Positions 9,536-17,569 of a DNA stretch of 25,655 bases are shown here, piece after piece. The DNA is taken from the NCBI GenBank assembly GCA_905214855.1, contig CAJMNU010000012.1:1-25655 (forward strand). The letters are read 5' to 3'. The stretch is from an uncultured bacterium. GTDB lineage: Bacteria; Bacillota; Clostridia; Lachnospirales; Lachnospiraceae. Each line of letters opens with the position of its first letter. Position 1 is the first letter of the stretch. The translations under genes were made by a program, and so were the position numbers. A model generated the notes under the pieces. It was not told the origin of the DNA and ran no database searches. It saw nothing but the letters and a program-made list of their open reading frames with translations.

Positions 9536-9622
9536 ATGTTTTCATTCCTTTTTTACTTTACCATTACATTTTCCAACACTCTTTGTTTATCACCTGATTC
9601 TTATTATTGTATCATTCGCATT

Positions 9623-12157
9623 CTAACCATGCAACTTGATTTCTTGTCTTCCTTTGTGAAAACTATACTGTATTTTTTCCTTTTTATATTTTAAACAAAT
9701 AGCACCTTGATCCTCAGTAGAAAATATTGTAATATTTCGTTCTTGTAAACGCTTTAGAACAATAGAAGACGGATGACCATAAGAGTTCCCCTTTCCATAG
9801 GACAATACTGCATATTTGGGAGAAACTGCATCTAAAAACACCTCACCTGTTGATGTTTCAGATCCATGATGAGCTACTTTTAAAATATCGATATCTCTTC
9901 CCTCTAAATATGGTTTATAAAGTTGCAAAAGTTGTTCTTCTGCTTCCTGTTCTATATCTCCTGTAAAAAGTACTGAGCAATCCCCATACTCCATAAGCAT
10001 AACAATAGAATGATTGTTTCTGTCTGATGCTGTCGTTTTTTCAGATGGATACAGACCATATATTTTCAACTTGCCATCTTCCCACAAATCTCCTTCTCCA
10101 AATTCTAACAACTTCCCAGTTGAATATTTTTTTAATCTCTCATACACTGGATCGTCTTGGTTTTTAGGAAGAACCAGACATTTCACCTCCACTCTGCTCT
10201 CATTTCCCAATAAATACTCCAATCCACTGATATGATCGCTATCTCCATGACTGACAAAAGCATAATCTATGGTTTTTATCCCCATTGATTTTAAAACTGG
10301 TTCCAAAGCATATTTTCCTAATTCATTCCTATCTGTACTTCCTCCATCCAGTAAAATATTGTATTTCTCTGTTCGGATTAAAATCCCATCCCCCTGTCCT
10401 ACATCCAAAAACCAAATTTCCAGACAATTTGGCTGTTTTTCCTTCAATAGCTGTGTACAACATGAAAATATTAGGATCAAGATCATCATCCTGCCCCAAT
10501 ATACTTTGCTATACTTTTCAACCTGCTTTTCTTCTTTTCTAACATATCTTTCTTCTTTTTTCTTGTTTATATGTTTTACATGGAATATATACCATAGGAG
10601 TCCTCCCAAAATCCCATAGTACACTATCATTTTCCCACGTTCTGGTTTACCAGTAACTTGTATACTTTTTGGCAATCTTAGAGAAAACGCACATAAAAAA
10701 TGATATAATTTTAAAATGTAATGTGCTGGTCCTGCTGCCATCACAGCCAGACCTCCTATTCCCGGAATACATCCCAGCAAAACAACAGACAATCCAGATA
10801 CAAGAATGCCCCCCATAAAAGGAATTACAAGCAGATTTAATACTATTGTATAGGGTGGAAATTCAAAATACCAATAACAGATGATAGGTAATGTCCCCCA
10901 TTGTACTGCCAGATTCATTACAATTGCTTTTGCCAGAGCACTTTGTGGTTGTTTTTCTCCCTGCCCTATAGTCCACTCAGATACTATTTTCCCAATTCCT
11001 ACAATGGAAGCCACTGCTCCAAACGAAAGCTGTACACCTCCTTCCAGCATCATTCTTGGACTGTCCCACAAGATCCAAAACAAAGAAAATGCCAATGCAG
11101 ACCAAATATCATATGTTCTTCCTGATAATTTAGCTCCCATTATAAGACAAAACATAAATACTGCACGCTGCGCTGATGGACTCCATCCACTAAGCCAGCC
11201 AAAGATTACAACAATACTTCCTGAAAACATCACACAGAAACAAAGATTGCCTCCTGCTCTTCTGGCTACATTCCAGCAGCCTATTCCCAAAAGTGATATG
11301 TGAAGTCCACTCACTGCTAGTAAATGTGCAATTCCACTCCATTGATATAAATCCCTTTCTCTTTCATCCAGACTGCTCTTATCTCCCAAAAGCATTGCTT
11401 TCACCATACCAGCATCCTGTTTTTCCATGTAATGATCCAAGATATCCCCTGCCATTTGCAAATATTGATATCTTATATTTTTAAAAAACAGATTATTTTT
11501 TCTAATACATTGTATGTATTCTCCCCATCCTCCGAATCCAACACCGCGTGCATAACAGTATGTCCTATAATCCCATTCTCCTGGATTTCTCTCTGTCTGA
11601 GTCAAAGAAAAACTCCCCTTAATCTTGATAAAATCTCCAATCTCAATGCATGTATGAGATACCTTATATTCTTCATTCTCTTTGTTTTTTAGCTTTAAAG
11701 CATCCTGCTTTGCAAAGCTCTCTTCCCATTCCACACTGATTTTCCCCTTCATTTTCAGAGGATGTTTTTTTATTTTTACACTGTCTATATAGCAATCTTT
11801 CAAAAGAACCTGTATCTTCCTTGTTTCCTTTTGAATCTCAATCTCTTCTACAAGACCATAGATAAAGCCCTTGATCTGTCCCTTTTGATCCCCATACTGC
11901 ATAAAATATCTTTCATTTTCTTTTTCTATCTGTATTACGTGTCTTGCACGGACATTTCCAACAAGAATACACAAAAGAAGCAGACATATCATACACCCAA
12001 TTTGTTTTCTATTATGTTGCTTCTTTTCTCTATTCAAAAAGGAGCCTGCCAATGGTACTCTTTTTCCCTTAACTTGCTCCTTTTTTAGCATGAAGACAGC
12101 ACCTGCCATATATATGGCAAGAACCATCCCCAATATCCCAATCGTCTGTATCTGCAA
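9623..12157 (-). CDS. comEC: ComEC/Rec2 DNA-uptake channel protein
   Basis: ComEC forms the membrane channel that passes single-stranded DNA into the cytoplasm during natural transformation. The 844 residues contain an N-terminal membrane region, a soluble OB-like (DUF4131) domain at about 65-200, the multi-helix Competence domain (about 250-545) starting near AMLLGDKSSLDERERDLYQW with SGIAHLLAVSGLHISLLG, and a metallo-beta-lactamase-like domain from about 581. That domain has FLDVGQGDG, the metal motif HGDSDH (637-642), FTGDIE and AHHGS (762-766), so the nuclease-like active site looks intact. The only standard start codon for the frame is TTG at 12157 (GGAGAG 9 nt upstream), but 18 further codons with typical ComEC N-terminal character (IRPLVWIVGAFALGEYLA) are open upstream to an ATA at 12211 placed 8 nt after AGGGGG. 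The true start may be that codon. Confidence 0.93.
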   Translation of the reverse strand: MQIQTIGILGMVLAIYMAGAVFMLKKEQVKGKRVPLAGSFLNREKKQHNRKQIGCMICLLLLCILVGNVRARHVIQIEKENERYFMQYGDQKGQIKGFIYGLVEEIEIQKETRKIQVLLKDCYIDSVKIKKHPLKMKGKISVEWEESFAKQDALKLKNKENEEYKVSHTCIEIGDFIKIKGSFSLTQTERNPGEWDYRTYCYARGVGFGGWGEYIQCIRKNNLFFKNIRYQYLQMAGDILDHYMEKQDAGMVKAMLLGDKSSLDERERDLYQWSGIAHLLAVSGLHISLLGIGCWNVARRAGGNLCFCVMFSGSIVVIFGWLSGWSPSAQRAVFMFCLIMGAKLSGRTYDIWSALAFSLFWILWDSPRMMLEGGVQLSFGAVASIVGIGKIVSEWTIGQGEKQPQSALAKAIVMNLAVQWGTLPIICYWYFEFPPYTIVLNLLVIPFMGGILVSGLSVVLLGCIPGIGGLAVMAAGPAHYILKLYHFLCAFSLRLPKSIQVTGKPERGKMIVYYGILGGLLWYIFHVKHINKKKEERYVRKEEKQVEKYSKVYWGRMMILILIFSCCTQLLKEKQPNCLEIWFLDVGQGDGILIRTEKYNILLDGGSTDRNELGKYALEPVLKSMGIKTIDYAFVSHGDSDHISGLEYLLGNESRVEVKCLVLPKNQDDPVYERLKKYSTGKLLEFGEGDLWEDGKLKIYGLYPSEKTTASDRNNHSIVMLMEYGDCSVLFTGDIEQEAEEQLLQLYKPYLEGRDIDILKVAHHGSETSTGEVFLDAVSPKYAVLSYGKGNSYGHPSSIVLKRLQERNITIFSTEDQGAICLKYKKEKIQYSFHKGRQEIKLHG

Positions 12158-12212
12158 GGCAAGGTACTCTCCAAGTGCGAATGCCCCTACTATCCAGACA
12201 AGCGGTCTTATT

Positions 12213-13163
12213 TTATTTTCCCCCTATATAATCCAAATTTCGCTCAAAAATGGTATTTAATGGTAATGTATCTCTAAATAGAACATCCGAAGAACCATTG
12301 ACAGTGATCTGAATCTTATTGATTGTAGACAGCTCTGAAAGCGAATTTACAATCGCATAAATTGGTATTTCTGGTTTCACATCCAAACTATTCTTTAAAA
12401 ATGATTCATCAAAATTCAAATAACATACATTTTCATTGACATATATTCCCAAAATCTTGGTATCTGATGAAAGAACCGGACTATGTCCCGTCTCTTTTGG
12501 ACCTTTTATCAATTCTGATACTACTAATCTCTCCATAGAAGAATTAATATTATGAATCAATTCCCTCTCCTCTGGAACAAGAGTCGTACCCTCAGCATCT
12601 GTAAAATACAGAACCACTGTTTTCTTTTCAAAGTCATTGACATCTGTAATACTTGATATAAAATCACTTTCTGAAAACATTCCTACAGGATTCCCGCTTT
12701 TATCCATTAAGGGTTGCTCTCCACTGTAGATCATAATATAATCTACAAAAGGAAGCTGTGTTAATGTCTGTGCTAATGCAGCACGGCATAAAATTTCTCT
12801 TCCTGCATCCATCTCTGCATAATTACTGTCAAAATACAGATACAACACCGATTGTTCCAAACGATATTCTTGATATTCTACCTTTTCTGGCAAAGCAACC
12901 TGACATTCTATCTCTTTGGGAACAGTCTGAAAATTTGATATCAATTCTTGGATCAACTCTTTCTCATCTGTTGTTTTTGTTCTATATTCTACAGAGACCA
13001 TTCCTGTTCCATTCGAATTTAAATAACTGATCTGGTAACTATTTTCTGTTTCCCCTGCTGTTTCTTCTGGAAGAATCTCATCTTTCTGGCATCCTGCCAA
13101 CATCAAAAGCATACAAAAAAGAAACAGACAAAGAATTTTCTTGATTTTTTTGCTTTCCCTCAT
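12213..13163 (-). CDS. Lipoprotein with two GerMN domains
   Basis: An exported lipoprotein of about 316 residues. From the chosen ATG (GGAG 6 nt upstream) it begins with a lysine-rich n-region, a hydrophobic stretch (ILCLFLFCMLLML) and the lipobox LAGC; the cysteine should be lipidated and cleaved as residue 1 of the mature protein. The mature part contains what looks like two GerMN-type repeats: TTDEKELIQELISNFQ ... SVLYLYFDSNYAEMD, then MERLVVSELIKGP ... NVCYLNFDESFL. GerMN domains occur in spore-germination GerM and in the actinobacterial lipoprotein LpqB. The frame stays open to an ATG at 13244 overlapping the kinase stop (ATGA), but that start has no ribosome site and would give a 51-residue signal peptide. 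It follows a sensor kinase and precedes comEC, so an envelope-sensing accessory role is possible but unproven. Confidence 0.85.
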   Translation of the reverse strand: MRESKKIKKILCLFLFCMLLMLAGCQKDEILPEETAGETENSYQISYLNSNGTGMVSVEYRTKTTDEKELIQELISNFQTVPKEIECQVALPEKVEYQEYRLEQSVLYLYFDSNYAEMDAGREILCRAALAQTLTQLPFVDYIMIYSGEQPLMDKSGNPVGMFSESDFISSITDVNDFEKKTVVLYFTDAEGTTLVPEERELIHNINSSMERLVVSELIKGPKETGHSPVLSSDTKILGIYVNENVCYLNFDESFLKNSLDVKPEIPIYAIVNSLSELSTINKIQITVNGSSDVLFRDTLPLNTIFERNLDYIGGK

Positions 13164-13240
13164 TGATCTCTCCATTCTTTCTGCGATACTTCTGCCCTCA
13201 TCACTTCCACAATATCCAAAACTCTCATAAGTCTTGCATA

Positions 13241-14692
13241 TCATGAAATATATTTCAACGGGACACGCACAGTAAATGTCGTTCCCTCTCCATCCCTGCT
13301 TTGAACTTTAATTGCCCCTTGATGCATCTGGATTACACTTTTTGTGATTGCAAGTCCTAAACCAGTACCACCTGATTCTCTGCTCCTTGCCTTATCAACC
13401 CGATAAAATCTTTCAAAAATACGGTTTTGGAATTCCTCTGGTATACCAATACCTGAATCTGCCACTTTTACATAAAAAAACTTATGATCTGCATCCAATG
13501 TTACACGAACCCATCCCCCATCCAGATTATATTTGACAGCATTCTCTATTAGATTATTCAAAGCAAGTGACATTTTTACTTCATCAATTTCAGCAGAAAC
13601 CTCTCGTATACTTTCAAAGATCAATTCTACATTTCTCTTCTGTGCAATAGGACGCAGTCTTTTCATAATCAATTCGATCAAAGCATTGATATCTGTTTTC
13701 TCCACATTCAGCTCTGCAGCAGCTTTATCCATACGGACCAATGACAAAAGATCATCTACGATCTTACTTTCTCTGTCGATTTCATCTGAAATGTCTGTCA
13801 TAAATTCCTTATAAAGTTCAATGGGTGCCTCTTCCATCCCCATAAGAGAGTCTGCTAAAACACGGATCGACGTGATTGGAGTTTTCAATTCATGGGATAC
13901 ATTAGAAACAAATTCCTGTCGTGCCTGATCCAATTGTTTCGCATTAGAAAGAGTTTGGTTCAATGTCTGGGAAATCTCTCTAGTTTCCTGATATATATTT
14001 ACTTGGATATCTTCATCCAAATTACCATCTGCTGCCAGTCTTAATCTGCTAATTAATCTCTTGAATGGTTCCATCATACACTGTGCACACAAAAATGCTA
14101 AAATTATCAAAATAATTCCAAAAAATAATTCCATCATTCTTGCCCGATCCATAAATTTCCCTTTTTCTGCCAAAATTTCTTCTGTGGAAGATATTGCAAC
14201 TAAAACTCCCTCTATATGCTGTTCCTCTTTATCTTTATAAATAGGTGTTGTGATATAAAAATAATGCTCCTTGTCAAAATAATCGCTGCTGCTCTCTCCC
14301 TGAAAACAACGGATCACCTGCTCTGCTATGGTAATTTTTCCGTTAGACAGTCCAAAAGAATCGTAAATGATCCTGAAATTCCTGTCCACCACATAAATCC
14401 GCCCCTCATACATATCTCCGATAATCTGCATTTCTCCGGAAATTCCTGCACTTTTTGCCGGATTTTCTAAATATCCATTCACAGAAATCTTATTTCCTAT
14501 CATAAGACATTGAGACTGCATCTCCTGCATCTTAGAATCAATCCTCTGATGGCTATAAAAACCAGACAGCATCTTGCTTTGAACCAGAAGGGGAATGATT
14601 CCAACAAAAAAGAGCAAAATGCCAATCAATACTTTAAACGGAATAGCACGTTCTCTCATATGCCACTCTTTCCACAACGTATTTCCTCTCAT
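13241..14692 (-). CDS. Sensor histidine kinase (HAMP, PhoR/WalK type)
   Basis: A 483-residue membrane kinase. TM1 is at about 20-38, an extracellular sensor domain of about 145 residues follows (with YVVDRNFRIIYDS and FYITTPIY, PAS/Cache-like), TM2 is at about 188-206, then HAMP (207-258), the dimerisation helix with the phospho-acceptor H267 in SNVSHELKTPITS, and the ATPase domain with N-box NNLIENAVKYN, G1 ADSGIGIPEE, F-box IFERFYRVDKARSR and G2 GGTGLGLAITK. All catalytic motifs look intact. The ATG at 14692 is 7 nt from AGGAGG; a GTG two codons earlier is too close to the site. It lies 28 nt after an ABC exporter gene and before a GerMN lipoprotein. No response regulator gene is adjacent, which is unusual for this kinase class. 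Confidence 0.94.
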   Translation of the reverse strand: MRGNTLWKEWHMRERAIPFKVLIGILLFFVGIIPLLVQSKMLSGFYSHQRIDSKMQEMQSQCLMIGNKISVNGYLENPAKSAGISGEMQIIGDMYEGRIYVVDRNFRIIYDSFGLSNGKITIAEQVIRCFQGESSSDYFDKEHYFYITTPIYKDKEEQHIEGVLVAISSTEEILAEKGKFMDRARMMELFFGIILIILAFLCAQCMMEPFKRLISRLRLAADGNLDEDIQVNIYQETREISQTLNQTLSNAKQLDQARQEFVSNVSHELKTPITSIRVLADSLMGMEEAPIELYKEFMTDISDEIDRESKIVDDLLSLVRMDKAAAELNVEKTDINALIELIMKRLRPIAQKRNVELIFESIREVSAEIDEVKMSLALNNLIENAVKYNLDGGWVRVTLDADHKFFYVKVADSGIGIPEEFQNRIFERFYRVDKARSRESGGTGLGLAITKSVIQMHQGAIKVQSRDGEGTTFTVRVPLKYIS

Positions 14693-14720
14693 TCCCACTC
14701 CTCCTATTCTGTATCAGCTT

Positions 14721-16496
14721 TTAATTTTCCATCTGATCTAAAGCATTTACAGAAGTATATAAATGATAATATTGTCCCTTTTGCTTTAACAATTCATCAT
14801 GACTTCCTTGTTCTGCAATCTTTCCATCAGAGAGAACTAAAATCCTATCCGCATTGCGGATCGTTGTCAACCGATGTGCAATAGTTAATGTAGTTCTTCC
14901 CACTGCCAGCCTTTCCAATGATTTTGATACAAGAACTTCACTCTCATTATCAAGTGCAGAAGTTGCCTCATCTAAAATCAAAATAGATGGATTTTTCAAA
15001 AATACTCTTGCAATACTAATTCTCTGTTTTTGACCTCCAGACAGCTTAACTCCCCGCTCTCCTACATAAGTGTCATACCCATTGCTCAATTCTGAAATAA
15101 ATTCATGTGCTCCTGCCATCTTTGCCGCTTCCATAACTTCCTCACGGCTGGCTCCTGGACGACCATACGCAATGTTCTCAAACACAGTTCCTGAAAATAA
15201 ATATACATCCTGCTGTACAATTCCGATATTTTCTCTCAAACTCTGAAGTGTTACCTTTTTATTGTCCTGACCGTCGATCAAGATCTGCCCTGTGGTTGTA
15301 TCGTAAAAACGAGGAATCAGATTACAAAGCGTTGTCTTACCCCCACCGGAAGGTCCTACCAAAGCAATTTTTTCTCCTGAATGAATCTGGATGGATACAT
15401 GACTTAATACTGGATTATGATCATCTGGGTATTCAAAACTGACATCTTTTAATTCGATCTCACCTTTTACATCTCTTAACTCTTTTGCTCCTGGTTCATC
15501 AAAAATATCAATCTTAGAATCCATAATCTCAACAAAACGTTCAATACCAGTCATACCTCTCTGGAACTGTTCTGTAAATTCAATGATTCTCCGGATAGTA
15601 GTCAATAATGTAGTCACATACAAAGTATAGGCAAACAAATCCCCTGGTGCAATACTTCCCCTCATCATGAAATATCCACCAATCACAATTACAACCAGAT
15701 ACATTAAACCATCAAACAATCTAGTTGTTGTATGAAATCCTGCCATATAGTGATATGTCTCTTTTTTGATGTCCAAAAATTTACGGTTTCCTTCTCCAAA
15801 TTTACGAATTTCCATCTGTTCATTACCAAATGCCCTAACTACACGACCTCCTAAAAGGCTGTCTTCAATCTGTGCATTCAGCTCACCAATATGATTTCTT
15901 TGTTTTTTGAAGGCTGCTCTCATTCTAAGATTAAAATAAGAACAACTCACTGTCATAACAGGAATAATCACAAACAGGATCAACGTTAAAGGAATATTAA
16001 TTCGGATCAATATTAAAAAGGAAATGACTGCCTTAATAAAGGCAATAAAAAACTCCTCTGGACAATGATGTGCAAACTCTGTCACATCAAAAAGATCATT
16101 TGTAATTCTGGACATAATCTGTCCAACTTTTACATTGTTATAATAGGAATCTGACAGTTTCTGCAAATGACAGAAAGCATCTTCTCTCATATCAGTTTCA
16201 ATTTTTGCTCCCATAATATGTCCAACACTTGACATATAATAATTGGCGATCGCATCTATAATGCGAAGTACAAAATACAACACTCCCATTGACACAATCA
16301 TCCTACCTGTAACAAGAGCTACATTCTCTAACCCTGTATTGGTAAGGTGGCGTAAGATCAAAGGCAGCACCATCTCACAAACTGTTGTTAAAGAAGCACA
16401 GAACAGATCCAATATCAACACTTTCTTGTACTTGACAAAATATGGCAGAAAGCGCTTCATTAATTCTGTGGTTTTCATTCGTTTTGGTTCCATCAT
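14721..16496 (-). CDS. ABC exporter, MsbA/Sav1866-like (homodimer type)
   Basis: A fused membrane/ATPase half-transporter of 591 residues from the chosen start. Membrane helices fill about residues 18-320, and the ATPase domain follows with Walker A GPSGGGKT (381-388), Q-loop IVQQDVYLF, signature LSGGQ (485-489), Walker B ILILD with catalytic E510, and H541. All sites are canonical, so unlike the pair at 4656-8515 it can work as a homodimer. The frame is open up to an ATG at 16550, but a promoter ending at 16556 puts the transcript start near 16550, and only the ATG at 16496 has a ribosome site (GGAGTGAG). The substrate (lipid, peptide or drug) cannot be told. It heads the run leading into the kinase, lipoprotein, comEC and holA. 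Confidence 0.92.
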   Translation of the reverse strand: MMEPKRMKTTELMKRFLPYFVKYKKVLILDLFCASLTTVCEMVLPLILRHLTNTGLENVALVTGRMIVSMGVLYFVLRIIDAIANYYMSSVGHIMGAKIETDMREDAFCHLQKLSDSYYNNVKVGQIMSRITNDLFDVTEFAHHCPEEFFIAFIKAVISFLILIRINIPLTLILFVIIPVMTVSCSYFNLRMRAAFKKQRNHIGELNAQIEDSLLGGRVVRAFGNEQMEIRKFGEGNRKFLDIKKETYHYMAGFHTTTRLFDGLMYLVVIVIGGYFMMRGSIAPGDLFAYTLYVTTLLTTIRRIIEFTEQFQRGMTGIERFVEIMDSKIDIFDEPGAKELRDVKGEIELKDVSFEYPDDHNPVLSHVSIQIHSGEKIALVGPSGGGKTTLCNLIPRFYDTTTGQILIDGQDNKKVTLQSLRENIGIVQQDVYLFSGTVFENIAYGRPGASREEVMEAAKMAGAHEFISELSNGYDTYVGERGVKLSGGQKQRISIARVFLKNPSILILDEATSALDNESEVLVSKSLERLAVGRTTLTIAHRLTTIRNADRILVLSDGKIAEQGSHDELLKQKGQYYHLYTSVNALDQMEN

Positions 16497-16555
16497 ACTC
16501 ACTCCATTTTCTAAAAATTTATGGTCAGTCTGCAACTCACTCCCAACCATTCTTC

Positions 16556-16584
16556 ATTTTAGCCTATTTTTTTGCAAAAGTGAA
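16556..16584 (-). promoter_or_regulatory. Probable promoter of the exporter-kinase-comEC run
   Basis: On the minus strand TTCACT (16579-16584), a 17-nt spacer and TAAAAT (16556-16561). The match is moderate (4/6 and 5/6). The transcription start would fall near 16549, which fits translation from 16496 rather than 16550. Confidence 0.5.
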
Positions 16585-16596
16585 GAGGCTTTCTGC

Positions 16597-16625
16597 TTGC
16601 ACAAACAATTCTGCCATGATACACT
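16597..16625 (+). promoter_or_regulatory. Possible promoter of the zinc-ribbon gene
   Basis: TTGCAC (16597-16602), a 17-nt spacer and TACACT (16620-16625), with a leader of about 60 nt before the gene at 16691. The match is moderate (4/6 in each hexamer); it is offered as the best candidate in a short divergent region. Confidence 0.35.
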
Positions 16626-16690
16626 ATTTCTTGAAAAAGCTCTAAAAATATTCATCAAAATCTCTGGTATACAAAAGGGAGGGAGTCTAA

Positions 16691-17386
16691 ATGCCTTATT
16701 GTCCTAAATGTGATATGGAATTCGTAGATGGAATCACAATATGTTCTGATTGCAAAGGTCCTCTTGTCGCATCCAAAGAATATGCTCTTCAGCTTCAAAA
16801 AGAAGAAAAACGACAAATGGAAGAAGCCAATCAGATTTTTAAACAGCAGCTTCAAGAATTTGAAACACTACAATCCAATCCGTCATCTGATGAAGAAAAT
16901 ATTCCAAAAACTTCTGTCTATGTAAAACAATCTGATAAATACCGAGAACTCTGTTCTTCGGCACTTGCTTTTTGGGGAGTTGGCATTTTTTTACTTCTTA
17001 TTGCCCTTGTCTTCTGGATTCCAGTTGTGCCAATCCTTATGACAAAAAGCTCTCGTATCTTATTCTTAGGGACATTGACTTGTATGGGATGTTTTTGTAT
17101 AGGAATTGCTTGGAAAACACAAAAATCTGCATATTTAGCAAAAAATGCGATCGCAGCAGAAGAAAAGAGTACAAAAGAGATCACAGAATGGTTTCTCTGT
17201 AATTATACCGCAGAAGAATTGGACCAGCAATTACTCACAGAATATGGTGTTCTTCAGACAGAAATCCTTGCATTAAAACGCTTTGAATTGATTCAGGATT
17301 ATCTTACTACACATCAGGATCTCCCTGATCCTTCTTATGTAGATGAATTATGTGAAACCATTTATCAAAAATTATTCGAAAAATAG
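16691..17386 (+). CDS. Zinc-ribbon membrane protein of unknown function
   Basis: A 231-residue protein I cannot assign to a known function. Residues 1-25 form a four-cysteine zinc ribbon (CPKC at 4-7 and CSDC at 18-21), followed by a charged, probably coiled-coil helix (about 28-60, rich in Gln, Glu and Lys), an acidic linker, two membrane segments (about 90-112 and 118-137) and a C-terminal cytoplasmic helical part of about 90 residues. A very strong site (GGGAGGGAG) precedes the ATG. It is divergent from the exporter operon and ends in a large terminator. Proteins with an N-terminal zinc ribbon and membrane helices are common in Clostridia, mostly uncharacterised. The gene is monocistronic, and the absence of a signal peptide puts the zinc ribbon in the cytoplasm. 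Confidence 0.85.
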   Translation: MPYCPKCDMEFVDGITICSDCKGPLVASKEYALQLQKEEKRQMEEANQIFKQQLQEFETLQSNPSSDEENIPKTSVYVKQSDKYRELCSSALAFWGVGIFLLLIALVFWIPVVPILMTKSSRILFLGTLTCMGCFCIGIAWKTQKSAYLAKNAIAAEEKSTKEITEWFLCNYTAEELDQQLLTEYGVLQTEILALKRFELIQDYLTTHQDLPDPSYVDELCETIYQKLFEK

Positions 17387-17389
17387 AAA

Positions 17390-17455
17390 AGTTGCATATC
17401 AAGATTTTTTATGTTGAAATTATAACATATTTTATCTTGATATGCAACTATTTTT
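17390..17455. terminator. Long hairpin terminator
   Basis: A 16-bp perfect stem (17390-17405 with 17434-17449), a short T/T internal loop, then six more pairs (TATGTT with AACATA) around an 8-nt loop, followed by A and five T on the plus strand. It ends the zinc-ribbon gene; the minus strand also has T-rich sequence after the stem, so it may also end the amidohydrolase transcript from 17570. The 115 nt between it and 17570 hold only a weak TAGGAA/TTCCTA dyad and no gene. Confidence 0.85.
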
Positions 17456-17569
17456 ATGCTATACTCTAACTATCAAAATAAGTTATAAAACTTTTGCTTA
17501 GATATGTGAAAACGTCAACACAGCTTTCAACGCCCCATGACCTAGGAAAATTCTGTTCCTATGTAAATT

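Noticed and set aside
13164..13244. The lipoprotein start at 13244 overlapping the kinase stop (ATGA).
   Set aside because: It would make a 51-residue signal peptide and has no ribosome site; ATG at 13163 gives a normal lipoprotein signal. The overlap leaves some doubt.
16497..16550. An 18-residue longer start for the ABC exporter (ATG at 16550).
   Set aside because: No ribosome site, and the likely promoter places the transcript start at about this position; ATG at 16496 has GGAGTGAG upstream.
17390..17455. The near-perfect 66-nt palindrome as a mobile repeat.
   Set aside because: Position just after a stop codon and a following T-run fit a terminator, and no second copy was noticed in the window.
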